DNA from: Porphyra umbilicalis
Lineage: Eukaryota; Rhodophyta; Bangiophyceae; Bangiales; Bangiaceae
Reading direction: 5' to 3'
Assembly: GCA_002049455.2 (NCBI GenBank)
Contig: KV919042.1
Location: 40,144 to 104,143 of the forward strand
DNA length: 64,000 nucleotides
The translations under genes were made by a program, and so were the position numbers. Position 1 is the first letter of the stretch; the number at the start of each line of letters is the position of its first letter. The notes under the pieces were generated by a model, which was not told the origin of the DNA, made no database searches, and worked only from the letters and a program-made list of their open reading frames with translations. Shown piece by piece: positions 22,301 through 32,744 of this stretch.

Positions 22301-23242
22301 ACGTGGGTTGCTAGCTATGGGATCCCCGATTCAATTCTATCGGATAACGGACCCCAATTTGTTGCCGTACTCTGGCAAGGGGTGCTCAAGACCCTGGGTA
22401 TTGACACTAACTATGCCACCCCTTACCACCCACACACTAGTGGGCAGGTCGAACGGTTTAATAAGACCCTAGTTAAGCAACTACGCCACTACGTAAGTGA
22501 CCACGTAGTTACGTGGTCCCGATACTTAAGCCTGGTAGTAACGACTTACAATTCGCAAGTGCATAGTAGCACCGGGCAGATCCCCTTTGCGTTCGTAAGC
22601 CCCCGACGGCTTACTCCCGTGGCCCTCGAACGACCTACAGCGGGTACCGACCCCGGGGAGATAGTCACCCCCGGGCGAGCCAAGGAGAATTTCCTCCGGC
22701 GCCTTGACTCCCTTATCCCCCTAGTACGGGACACCATGGAAAAGGCACAGGCCCGATACGAACGAGTCTTCGACAAGCGCGTGCAGCCTCGCCGCGAAGC
22801 CCTCCAAGTTGGAGACTGGGTGTTCGTGAAGTCCCACGAGAACCAGGGCGGTAAGCTCGTCTTCAAGACACTGGGACCCTACCAGATCTTGAAGACCGAC
22901 GGGCGTCGGCTTACCAACGAAAGTGACGATGGTAGTCGGACCATCAATGGGAAACACGCCACCCGGGCCCCGGAACCACCCGAGGGGGACTTGGCGTGCG
23001 CGCGGGCACTGACCGCGTGGCGGGTCCCGTCCCTCCCCTCATCTGCCAGTAAACCGATTGAGGCTGTCTTCGACCGCTTTGTCGGACAAGGGTACGATGA
23101 CCAGGAGCGACTCATGCTCAAGGGCAGGTGGTTCGGGTATGGACCTCGGGAGGACTTCTGGCACTATGTGGAGGACCTCCCGGCTGAGAGGGTCCGCCAG
23201 CACTGTGCGCGGCACCGGCTCACGATGAGAAGAAGGGTATAA
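19292..23242 (+). pseudogene. pol: pol of element A copy 2
   Basis: Same domain order as copy 1. Lesions: an 8-bp deletion near 19721-19730 in the protease region; TGA at 20267-20269; TAG at 20819-20821 where copy 1 has TGG, eight bases before the catalytic box, which reads F-L-D-D here; and TAG at 22124-22126 between the integrase zinc domain and core. The RNase H (VDASYDQLGCCLLQQ), the integrase core with SDNGPQF and GQVERFNKTL, and the chromodomain (about 23050-23210) are otherwise readable. Incapable of making a full Pol. Confidence 0.92.
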
Positions 23243-25163
23243 TACAACTAAAAAAACCCAGTACGGGGTACCCCTCGCACACACACCCGACAATTGATCC
23301 AACCCAACGAGGGACAAGCACCATGGGGTCTGGGCTACCCATAACTGAGCGCCTCGACGCCCCACTCAAACCCGGGTACCTACTCCCAACCCGGCGAGTG
23401 CGGGCGGTCGTCGCGGACGCACCCACCGAGCTGGTAGTGACCCGAGTGATCCCCCGGGTACTCCTGGGCCGACCCCCGGTCCGAGGGGCCCGGCCCCCAC
23501 GACGAGCGCGGCGCCCTACTCGGTGCCGCCCCCGCCGCGGCGTACCCCCCAACAGTGGAGGGGTAGCCGCCCCCATGGTAGGGCGCGGCCGAGCCAGCAG
23601 GCTCCCCGGCGTACGGGACCCGACTGGGGCCCCCGCCCGCCGAAGCCCCCGCGGGCCCTGCCGCGACCCGCTGGCCGTGCCCCTCCAAGCGGGAGGCCAT
23701 CTGGTACCCGATGGCCTCTGGGGTGGTTTCCACCAGGAACTGCGCGGCTGCGGCAGACCGGGGGGACGAGGGGTCCCGCAGTTCGGACCCCGCCCCCCGG
23801 ATGACCCACGCCAGGGTATCCACCAGGGAGGCAACTATCGCCTCCCCATGGGCAGCCCTCAGCGCCCCCGCCGCACTTGAGTAGGTGGTCGCCAAGGCGT
23901 GGGCGCACCGCGGGGTGACTTTCCCCCAGCTGAGGCTCTGCCCCGCCCAAAGGGGCGGGCAGTACGGCGACCCCGGCGGGGCAAACGTCGGACGGCCCGA
24001 CCGCCCCGCGGGGGATGCCCCCGCCCGGGTGGTCCGCCGGACAGCGCCCCCACGAGCAGGGGGGCGCTCGGCAGTACCTCGGGTACGCTTGCGCTGCTGG
24101 GGGACACTAGCCCCCGGCGCACCCCAACCCGAGTTGGGCGGGGGCGACGTCGCCGTTACCCCCGCCGAGTAGGGGTAGGCCAGGTCACCCAGGCCCTCAC
24201 GGAGGCCTATGCGCCCGGCCACAAGGCGTGTGTCACAGTGGACAAACGCCCGAAGCGCCTCGCCCTTCTCCCCGCCAATTCGGCGGGCCAGGTAGGGCCC
24301 GGCCGCCTCCCAGTCCAAGGACTGATGAAGGTCCAGCAACTCGCTGAGGTATGCGTGCGCGTCCGGGCCGGCCCCCTCCGCCACGTTGGCGAGGTGGAGC
24401 CCCACCAGACGCTCCACTATGGCGGCTGGCAGGTGCCAGAGGTACCTCTGAGTCCGGGCGGAGGCATACCACACCCCCACTACCTCCAGCACCCACTGGA
24501 TAGCGAGGATGGCAGCCGCCGGGGTAGACTCCCCCCGGCGGAGCGCAGTGCCAAAGTAGGCCACTATGCGCGGCATCCGGGCCGGGAACCCGAAGGGCAC
24601 ATCCATGGCCGACCACTAGGACGGCGTTGGGACGTAGTATGCCCGCCGCGTCGAGGTGTGGACCTGGGAGCTCTCCACTTGAGAGGCCCGCACCGGGATG
24701 CCCGACGCTTCCCGCACCCGGCGTTCGGTGCGGGCGTCCTGGTGGTGAAAGTGGGGGTTCGTCTCCCCCAAGTACGGGGGGAGCAACACGCCCACTCCCG
24801 CGCCACGACGGGCGGCACGTCGTCGGCGGTGGCCCCGTCCATAACATTGGACAGGCGCGCGGCCACGCGCTCCACCCACTGCGCGTCCCCCGCCTTCTGA
24901 AGGGCGGGGAGGTCCGTGGCCACCCCGGCAGGCAGTTCGTACTGCACGGGGTGGCGCGCCAGCCAGCGCTGCCAAGCATGGCCCTGCTTGGGCAGCGGGA
25001 TCGCAGAGTAAAACGCCCGCAAGCGGCACTCCCCCATCTGACTGGGGGCAGCCGGGGGCGTCCACTGAACCAACGCCCCCGGCCCCGCAAGTCCCGCCTC
25101 CCCCACTGCCGGGAGGCGCTCCCGGCGCGGCACCGGCGGGGGGGACTCCTGCTCCATGGGATC
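23220..25163 (-). pseudogene. aORF of element A copy 2, C-terminal part
   Basis: Counterpart of the antisense gene of copy 1. Segment 25160-24610 carries the globular part up to VPTPS, and 24606-23380 continues with FGFPARMPRIVAYFG and then YLSELLDLHQSLDWEAAGPY. The frame then varies in the Gly/Ala/Arg-rich tail, which ends at 23380 or 23220 depending on frame. A C-to-T change near 24618 puts a stop between these segments in one frame. At 25164 the gene is cut by the 7-kb insertion; its N-terminal part is at 32180-32744. Peptide differences from copy 1 are few in the globular part and many in the tail. Confidence 0.65.
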
Positions 25164-25172
25164 GTCGGCGGT

Positions 25173-25509
25173 CGTGCCCAAGGTGACTTTTTGGTTCCTT
25201 ATTGGCGACACAATGGCGACACAATACAACACAGTGTCGCCAGAGAGTCGCGCAGGCAAGCTCAATGTGTCGCAGACGGTAGCACCACGGGAGCACTTCA
25301 GCGGTTGATACGCATCCGGCCGTGCCAGTTTCTGGCTTAATCCGCGCCAATTATTTACCACTGATTTTGGGCTTATGCTTCAGGGACTATTTGGCGGATG
25401 CAGATGTGTGAATCCAATTTAGTGCCAATTAATGACGGACACGCGATCAACCATATAAGTCAAATGACAATGTTGATCACGCAATGCCACTGCCGCCGAG
25501 GCCGCAGTA
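25173..25509. other. Left arm of the 7-kb insertion, no gene
   Basis: Moderate-GC sequence with several direct and inverted GTGTCGCC / GGCGACAC motifs (25200-25275). Nothing coding. Confidence 0.5.
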
Positions 25510-25546
25510 GGTTGCTTCACGAAGGTGAGTCCGGTGCGGATCCGCA
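25510..25546 (+). repeat. Left terminal inverted repeat of the Harbinger-like element
   Basis: Pairs with 29556-29592; four mismatches in 37. Confidence 0.9.
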
Positions 25547-25968
25547 CAGGATTTCTTGCCAGGGGCCAAGGGTTCTTCGACGGAAACTTTGAAAATAGAG
25601 TCAAATAGGGAGGGCTACAAAGCGTGGGCCGACGCAGACGGCACCCTGCGGATCATTGTTCCAGAGGCTTCGCGGTGGAGCGACGAGAATTCATGACCCG
25701 CCGTCGTCCCCTGCCGGCCCCGTTCCGCACCCGCCCCGCTCCGCGCCGCGCGTCCCGGCTCCACGCCGCATACCCCCGACGACAGGATGGCGTCACCTCC
25801 TCCGCGGAAGAGCCGCCGCATCGCCGGCGACAAGCCGGACGGAGCCGGCGCCGGCGCAGGCGCCGGCCGCACCCAAGGCAGCAACCGTGGCCGCGGCCGT
25901 AGCCGTGGCCGTGGCGTGTGAGAAGGGCATCCGGCAACTGAGGGAGCGCGGCATCCTCCACTACCCCC

Positions 25969-27310
25969 ATGGAAGGCTCCCAACACGGAGGGCGCGGTGA
26001 TGGCGGCGGCGGCGGCGGCGGCAGCGGCGGTAGCGGTGGCGGTCGTGGTGGTCATGGTGGCGCGCAGACGGTAGGCGTCGGTGGGGCGCATCCCACGCCA
26101 CCCTCTCTACCCCCACCCGAGGAGTACCCCCCGCCGCCTCCTTCCCCTCCCCCACCCTCCTTCATGCCACCCCCGCCCCCTCCCCCCCCCCCCCCCCCCG
26201 GCACCCCCTCTTTCCTGCCCCTCACCAGCTGGCGCGCCGTCTGGCGCCCCGCCGTCTGGCACACCGTCTGCCGCCCCTCCATCCAGCGCCCCCGCTGGCG
26301 CCCCGGCTGGCACTGGCGGTGGGGACGAGGGCGGAGAAAGCGAATCGGGATGTTCTGAGACAAGTGACGGGGAGCCCCTCCCGTCAAAGATTGTTGAGAA
26401 TATCATCCTGGCCGAGGTGCGCGTCGGAGCCGTGCAGCAGTGGAGCAAGGTCGAGACGCAGCGCGCGGTGCGACACGCGCGCCGAGGCACGACTGCGCTG
26501 CTTCACCTCGCAAACGTGGCGACCTACCTGGTGGACCGCAGCAACTGGGTGAAGCGCCACGGCTTCACGGTCAAATCGCTCGGTTGCCTTGTCGATTCGG
26601 CCATCAAATTCTACAAGAAGAACGCCGAGGTGGAGAAGGCCACCACCGGTGGGGCGGCAAGCGCCCCGGCCAATAAGATGAACGAGAGAATCAACCGGCA
26701 GGCGGGCTACTGGCGCTGCTCCATCGACCAGGTCAACATGATCGTCTCCGTGATCGGCGGGGCGCTGCCGTTGGTCGGCGGGGTGCAGCGGGGCGGCCGC
26801 GTGTTCGAGGGCGCGCCGCCTGACGACGCGCCGGAAGACGATATCGACCTTGTCGGCGGTGCCGCCGATGATAACGGCGACGACATCGACGGTGTCGAAA
26901 ACGACGAGGACGAGGAGTCGTTTGGTGGCAGGGCTGATACCTCCGCGGCTGGTGCGGGTGGTGTGGGCGGCGGTTCCGCCGCGAGCGGCTCTGCTGTGGC
27001 AGGTGGCTCTTCGGGCGGCGGCGGGGGGAACGGGGGCCACGACGACAGCGGCCGCAGCGGCGCTGCGCCGGCGTCGCAACTCGCCAGCGGGGCGAGTGGT
27101 CGCTCAGTGCGAGCGGCGCAGGCCGAGAATGCGCTCATTCCCGGCGCGTCGGAGCTCTTCGTTGCCATGACGCAGACGTTCAAGGACAGCGGGCGGCGGC
27201 ACGAGGCGGAGCAGAAAACGGCGCGTATCGCGGCGCTGTCGAGTTTGTTGGCGCAGCAGCCTGATTTGCCTGGTGTGCCCGACGAGCTTCGTGAGCTTCT
27301 GAAGAAATGA
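25969..27310 (+). CDS. Accessory protein of the Harbinger-like element
   Basis: The first ATG, at 25969 (MEGSQHGG), opens a Gly-rich then Pro-rich stretch. The frame that carries the rest has no ATG before the helical core and joins it in the long C run at about 26163-26201, where one or two bases may be miscounted. The core (about 26385-26790) is Ala/Val-rich and helical, with VENIILAEVRVGAVQQW and YLVDRSNWVKRHGF segments. An acidic Asp/Glu stretch, a Gly/Ser linker and a C-terminal helix ending PDELRELLKK follow. PIF/Harbinger elements normally carry a second, DNA-binding protein needed with the transposase; position suggests that role, but I recognise no Myb domain. Confidence 0.6.
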
Positions 27311-27632
27311 GGACTTGGGCGTGTGTTAGTGTGTGCTGTGTGTGTGCTTGTGTTTTTTTGAGTGCTCTTGGCTTGTCTTTTCTACTCTGTACATTTGTGT
27401 GTGTGCGTGTGTCGCTCAATGTGTGCGCTTGTCGGCATATTCCGTCATTCGCACGCCCAACGATGTGCTTGTAATAGTGCACAAGAGGGATGACCCAGTA
27501 GAAACAGAGCAACATGCGATACAGAGATTACTCGTTCTGAGAAGCACCACAACAAGCCGGAATTCCCACGAACACAATGACATATATTTTCTCGAATTGC
27601 CACACTCGACTGCGCCTCCCCCCCACGCATAA
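27311..27632. other. Spacer between accessory gene and transposase
   Basis: T/G-rich (many TGTGTG), then A-rich. A stop at 27630-27632 precedes the transposase frame. The missing transposase N-terminus, if spliced, would have to come from here or upstream; I see no clear exon. Confidence 0.4.
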
Positions 27633-28517
27633 GCGTGTCCGTTCCAGCCACTCCGAGCGCGCTTCAGGTTTGGACACTATGGAAGCGGGAGCCGTGTGCA
27701 CTTTGTGGCTGATCTTTTCGGTGTGTCTTCGGGAACCGTAGTGAAAAGTACCGAGAGGGTTGTGAAGGGGCTCAAGCGCCTGGCTCCCAGCGTCATTTGC
27801 TGGCCGAATACTCAGCGTCGGGCGCAGCAGGCTGAGTGGGCTGGCTCTTCTTATGGCTTTGATAACTGTATTGGCGCAACTGACGGGACCACGTTTCCTC
27901 TGGCATACCAACCTGCATTGCACTTGTGGTCGTACTACGACAGGAAGGGCCGGTACAGCCTGAACGCAGTCATCACATGCGACAGGGATGGGTACCTGAT
28001 TAACGTCGTGCAGGGCTGCACGGGCGCGGCACCCGACGCCTTCGTACAAACGCTTTTCAACTGGCATCGCTACCCACAAGTGTACTTCTCTGCTGGACAG
28101 TATTTGCTCGGTGATAAGGGAATGAATTACTCCGCATGGGTCATTGGTCCCTTTCTCAAGCCGGAATGTACGACGTCGGACAGGCGCAATTTCAACTACC
28201 AGCTGGCACGTCTTCGCGTGCGCTCCGAGCACGCCATCGGCATGCTGAAGGGCCGCTTTTCCAGCCTCAAGGAGCTGCGTCTTCGTCTCAACGGGGAGAA
28301 GGACTACGACAGTGCTACCAGCTGGGTGCTTGTCTGTTGTATTTTCCACAACATTTGCCGCCAGCACGATGACCTAGAGCTTGAGACTACAGACGCGGTC
28401 GGCCCCAACGACCCCTGGGTTGAACCCGGTGCGCATGCCAACGAGGCACGCAACTCTGTCATGGAAAACGTGTGCCAGTTTATGCGTGCGAGCGGGACCT
28501 ATCGAAACGTGTCATAG
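27633..28517 (+). CDS. PIF/Harbinger DDE transposase (DDE_Tnp_4 type)
   Basis: The open frame runs from 27633 with no ATG near its start, so an N-terminal exon or start is missing. It opens with FRFGHYGSGSR and an HTH-like segment (FGVSSGTVVKSTERVV). The catalytic fold follows: first Asp in IGATDGTTFPL (codon near 27882), a conserved GCTGAAPDA turn, second Asp in LLGDKGM (near 28113), and Glu in VRSEHAIGMLKGRF (near 28227), ending CCIFHNICRQ and an acidic tail. All three catalytic residues are present with no internal stop, so the catalytic domain looks intact. It would cut and paste the element through the 37-bp repeats. Confidence 0.9.
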   Translation, partial: ACPFQPLRARFRFGHYGSGSRVHFVADLFGVSSGTVVKSTERVVKGLKRLAPSVICWPNTQRRAQQAEWAGSSYGFDNCIGATDGTTFPLAYQPALHLWSYYDRKGRYSLNAVITCDRDGYLINVVQGCTGAAPDAFVQTLFNWHRYPQVYFSAGQYLLGDKGMNYSAWVIGPFLKPECTTSDRRNFNYQLARLRVRSEHAIGMLKGRFSSLKELRLRLNGEKDYDSATSWVLVCCIFHNICRQHDDLELETTDAVGPNDPWVEPGAHANEARNSVMENVCQFMRASGTYRNVS

Positions 28518-29555
28518 TCATAGTCGTGTAGGGTGAAAGTGGACAATAAACAAACAGCCACGATTGGCTTCTTTCTTTTATATGTTTGAGCGCCGGTGTG
28601 TCATCAAAAAGGACCACCTGCGGGGTGCCGAAGAGGGGCGCTGCCGCACAGGGGCTGCCGCGACGCCGCCGTGCCGAGGTCGAGGATGACCGCGGCGACG
28701 GCCCCTCCCATGTCGACGACAACCCCCTTGTTTACGATGGCCGACACGGCCGGCACCCCGAGCGCCTCCCCGTCCGCGGTGGCTGCGTCTTCGACGGTGT
28801 AGCGTCGCCGACGGGAAGGGGGCGAGAAAAACTCGGCCTTGGTGTCAGGAGGGCGGGGAGATGCCCATCGCCAGTCACGAAGGAGACGCGAGCGCGAGTA
28901 GCGTCGCCTCGCTGTGTTGAAGACAGACGCCATGGCGGGGGGGGGTGGGGTGGGGGGGGGCCACCCGGCCGCCGCCACCTCACCGCCCGCCCGAGCTCAG
29001 CCGGAAGGGGCAGCGCCGCCAGCGGCCGCCTCGCCGACGGCCACCCCACCGGGAGGAACGAGCGGGGGCGGGGGAGGGGGGGGGAGGGGAGGGGGGCCAC
29101 CGCCGAGGGCGAAAAACCTACGCTCAGCGGCTCACAAACACGGCCACCGGCCGTGGGGAGTTGAGAGGAGGCGGGGCGTCGTCGGGGAAGGAGTGGGGGC
29201 ACCGAGTACAGCCGTCGTCGGCGCACTGACGCCGGCGGCGGCCGTGGGGGGTGGGGCTGCGGTCGGGGCAAAGTCGGGACAGCGCGAGGCGGGGTGGGCT
29301 GCCTGCCATATCCCTCTGTTCTGCACCTGTGGGAGGGGGGTCCGGATTCCGCACCCCCGGACCCTTGCAAATCCGCACGATCAGAGAGGGGGGTGCTCCA
29401 GAGCACCGGAAATGAGAGAGTGCGGGAGCGTTATCGTGAACGACGGGGGGTATGGACACCACCGGATCCGAGCGCCGTTCGAAAGGTGCTCGAAATCAGA
29501 TAACATTCATATTTCTGGTCGAAACTTGCCCTAAATTCAACAGGGTGCCTCCCGC
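28518..29555. other. 3' part of the Harbinger-like element, no convincing gene
   Basis: Open frames exist on both strands but are Arg/Pro/Gly low-complexity readings of GC-rich DNA. G-rich tracts at about 28938-28960 and 29060-29095 could form quadruplexes. Confidence 0.5.
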
Positions 29556-29592
29556 TGCGGATCCGCACCAGACTCGCCTTCGTGAAATAACC

Positions 29593-31440
29593 TAGTGGCG
29601 ACCGCCCGCCCCCCCCCCCCCCCCCCCTGCGAACCGCCGCGTCAGCGGGCAGCAACCCCCGGCGGTGGTCCCCCCCCCCCCGCCGGCCGCCGCCTACCGC
29701 ACCGCCGCGCAGGCGCGTAGCCGCTGCAGTGGCACGCGCACGTCGAAGGCCTCCCACAGCTGTGCCGCCCCCGCGCCGTGAGACGGGGCACGAAACGCCA
29801 CGTGGGCGGCGAGAACCGCGTCCTCCCACCGGACGGTGAGCACGTAGGCGACGAGCGCCTTGACGGCGCGGAAGTGGCGGCGGCGGGGCCGTCAGCACCC
29901 GCGGCGGCGGCGCCCTCGGCGGCGTGACGGTTGGCCGTTGCCGCCGCCGCCCACCCATCCTAATCGTTCCGCAGTGCGTCGGCGGGCAGACAGCCGGCCG
30001 CGGGAGTGGGGAAGGGGGCATCCGCCACCGCTTGGGGGCACGGCGCGTCACCGGCCGCCGCCGCGTCGGCGGCGCCGTCGGCCGCCGCCGTCCTGCCACC
30101 GTCTGCAGCCGCGTCGCCGCCGCCGCCGCCGCCACTGCCGCCACCTTCGGCCGCCGCGCCAACGCCGCCGCCGCCGCCACCTGCCACCGCCGGCGCCGAC
30201 GCGTCACTCCGCGCGTCGGCGGCGGCGAAGATCCCTCGCGGGCACGCGCGGCAGAAGGCCGACGAGCGGCGGCGCCCTGCCGTGCCGCCGCCGCCGGCGC
30301 CCGCGGCGGGTGCCACAAGCCACGGCGTTAGCTGTGAACCGTCGACGCTGTCGCCACCGCCGGCGGCGGCTCCTGCGTCGGCGCGCGCCGGCGGCGGCTA
30401 CGCGGTGCGAGGCCGCGGTGGCCGGGCGGCGGCGCGAGCGCAGCCGCAGGCGCCAGGCGACGACAATGATCGGCTTTCGGTGCACCGCGGCGGTCGCTGG
30501 CGGACTGCCCGCTGCGGCGGCGCCCGCCGCCGCCGTCGGTGGTGACGGCGGGGGCGTCAGCGGCGACGGCGAAAACGGCCGGGCGTAACGGGGGGGAGCC
30601 ACCGGCGGTGTGGGGGTGCAGGAGGGGGGCGGTGGCGACGCTCCTCGCAGTGCCGCTTGTGCATCTGTCGCCGCGGCGGAGGACCCCGGCGCGGACGACG
30701 GAGGTGGGGACGGCGGTGGCGGTGTCGCCTGTGCGTCGACGACCTCCCTAGGCGCCGGGGCGGCGCGCGTCGCCGGAGCCGCGCTGCCGCCGCCGCCGCC
30801 GTTCCGTCGGGCCGCCCGGCGTCGCCGCCCGTCGGGGCGGTGGGGGTCTCTACAATCCCCGCCGCCGCGTGCCCGTCGGCCACCGCCTGCGCCGCCGTCA
30901 TCGGCGCCTTTGCCATGGGCAGCCGCGGCCGCAGCGGCGGCGACGCGGGCAACGTCGCCGCAGGGCGGCCTGCGCTCGCCACCGGTGCGGCTCGCCCCCC
31001 CACCCACGCCGCCGACCCGTCGGGCAACACCGCGGTGTCCTGCGGCTGCTGCGCGTCGCCGCCGCCGCCACCTGCGCCTTCGCTGCCGCCGCCAACGTCT
31101 CTGCAGCCGCCTCTGCCGCCGCTGACCTTCACGGCCAACGCCACCGCTACCGCCACCGCCACGACTGCCGTCGAGGGCGAAGTGCGGGTAGCGGGTGGGG
31201 GTGGGGCCATATGCGCCCTCTGCCTCAGCACATGGGTCGGTGAGGGGGGGGGGGGGTGTCCGCGCCGGCTGCTGCCTGCCCATTCGGCCTGCCGCCGCCG
31301 CCATTGACGGTCCCAAAACGACCCGCCTCACGATCGGTCCACAATGGCATCCGCCACCAGCGTAGATCCCCCCCTCCGCACCTCAAGATAACATTGGGGT
31401 AATCTCCGCGGTAAAGGACGGCCCCCAACCAATCATTTTT
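29593..31440. other. GC-rich, low-complexity stretch of the 7-kb insertion
   Basis: Dominated by GCC/GCG triplets, so every frame is open and Ala/Arg/Pro/Gly-rich. The minus strand has two less biased patches: about 29880-29700, reading RHFRAVKALVAYVLTV and on to WEAFDVRV, and about 30340-30220 with FCRACPRGIFAAA. These could be remnants of the insertion's own gene, but frames do not join cleanly and I recognise no family. Confidence 0.3.
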
Positions 31441-31867
31441 CTGTAAAAACAAGGGGACTGGAGCATATTAATGGACACACGACTGTGTCCAATGAGAAGC
31501 ATCGACACATGTCGCCGACGGGAAGAGTTACTGTCAGCATTTCGGTCTGTCAGATATGGTACGCGGACTGATCGCGGACAAGTCAGCGGAAGAAGAGCCC
31601 CTGACTAGCGCAACGCAGATTGGATCGCCAAATCAGCTGACAGCCAGAGGAACTAGAGAACAAGATCAGAAGCCCCGCAGAGCCACGTCGAATCGGCAAT
31701 GCGGGCGATATTCCGGGCTCATGACGCTGCAGAGCCCTTGCCAAGATCGGAGAAACCACTTTGAGATTCTTGTGCCGCAATTGGACAGCGTTCCGAGCGC
31801 GGTATGCTCGGTTTCATCCCGAATTTGAGAGAAAGTAGCCCACTCCGCTGGGACTTGGAAGCACATA
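31441..31867. other. Gene-free right arm of the 7-kb insertion
   Basis: Moderate GC. Nothing coding or structured apart from a short GGACACA / TGTGTCC palindrome at 31473-31490. Confidence 0.4.
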
Positions 31868-31998
31868 CAGTGCGTTCTCGTTATAAGAGACAGCTGATTC
31901 GGCTCAATATGAAGAAAAAGTGGCCCACACGGACTGGAATGGAAGACTCGCGACCCATATTCTTTTGTAAACGATTCTCTTATAACGAGAACGCACTG
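31868..31998. mobile_element. 131-bp MITE with pogo/mariner-like ends
   Basis: Inverted repeats of about 23 bp begin CAGTGCGTTCTCGTTATAAG, and the element is flanked by TA on both sides (31866-31867 and 31999-32000). TA duplications and CAGT...CTCGTTATAA ends are typical of pogo/Tigger-type Tc1/mariner elements. Too short to code; a non-autonomous hairpin element. Confidence 0.88.
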
Positions 31999-32179
31999 TA
32001 GCGCTTTCCCATTGACTTTGCCACAGAATGGTCGATGCAGTCGAACTCTGAAGAGCACTAATCTGTCAACAGTCAGTCTCCAGCCTGGAATCGCACATTG
32101 CCCGGGAGCACCATGCGGTGGGGCTCTCGAAGCACACTGAAGTAACCGAACAAGCACGTTGGCAGAACCGCCGACGATC

Positions 32180-32744
32180 ATCCCCCGCCTCGCCCGGCGC
32201 CGCTCCCGCCGCCGGGAGAGTGGCCGGCCGGCTGGGCGGCAGCGGTACGCGCGCCGCCACCGAGCGGGACCCGACCGCGTCCTCCCCAGCCGACCGCGTC
32301 GGCGCACTCGACGCGCGGGAGGCCGACGCCGACCCCGCCGACGACTTGGACCGGCGGGGGGGAACGCGGCGGTTGGGTTGCTTGACTTCCCGCCGCCGAC
32401 GACTCCCGGCTCGGGGGCGCGGCGTTGGCCTGGCGCGCCCGGCAAGCTGCCTTGCCTCGGGACGCCGCAACGGCCGCGCCACTTGACTTGGTGGCGCCGG
32501 CCGGCGTGGCAGGTGCCGACGCCGCCGCCCCGCCAGCCCGCGGGGTGGCCGCCGTCGAGCCCTTGGCCTTAGGGGCGCCCATACTTCGCGGCGCCCCTCC
32601 CACCCGCGGGGACCCCGCCGCAGGGCTGCCCGACTTGGCCGTAGCCGACGCCGGCGTCCCACTCGGCGCCGGCGTGGCGCGCCCCGCACTCGGGGAAACC
32701 ATCTCCTCGGTCGGCGCCTCTGCCGTTGACCGCACGGAGGCCAT
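32180..32744 (-). pseudogene. aORF of element A copy 2, N-terminal part
   Basis: ATG at 32744 (MASVRSTAEA) matches the copy 1 start at 9496. The Ala/Pro/Ser/Thr-rich basic region follows (SPSAGRATPAPSGTPAS, then KAKGSTAATP). A few residues differ from copy 1, and small indels near 32200-32270 and 32385-32420 alter the frame. The reading continues at 25163 across the 7-kb insertion. The TATA-like box is 155 nt upstream, as in copy 1. Confidence 0.65.

Larger units (their letters stand above)
25510..29592 (+). mobile_element. PIF/Harbinger-like DNA transposon, about 4.1 kb
   Basis: Terminal inverted repeats at 25510-25546 and 29556-29592 match at 33 of 37 positions, begin GGTT and end in the palindrome TGCGGATCCGCA. 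Both sides are flanked by TA (25508-25509 and 29593-29594), a 2-bp duplication; most PIF/Harbinger elements make 3-bp duplications, though ISL2EU-type relatives make 2-bp ones. Inside on the plus strand are an accessory gene (25969-27310) and a DDE transposase (about 27633-28517). Confidence 0.88.
25164..32175. mobile_element. 7.0-kb DNA insertion with imperfect terminal inverted repeats and GATC duplication
   Basis: Copy 1 gives the empty site: ATGG-GATC-ATCC at 8931-8942. In copy 2 GATC (25160-25163) precedes the insert and GATC (32176-32179) follows it, a clean 4-bp duplication. The ends are inverted repeats, GTCGGCGGT at left and ACCGCCGAC at right, and the similarity extends imperfectly for about 40 bp. 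Nested inside are a Harbinger-like element (25510-29592) and a MITE (31868-31998); without these the host element is about 2.8 kb. No transposase of its own was recognised, so the superfamily is open. Confidence 0.8.

Noticed and set aside
28586..29406. Genes in the 3' part of the Harbinger-like element
   Set aside because: Overlapping Arg/Pro/Gly-rich frames on both strands produced by GC-rich DNA; no motif.
29431..31331. Several long frames of 200-375 codons on both strands
   Set aside because: All are Ala/Arg/Gly/Pro low-complexity readings of GCC repeats, and frames on opposite strands are equally open.
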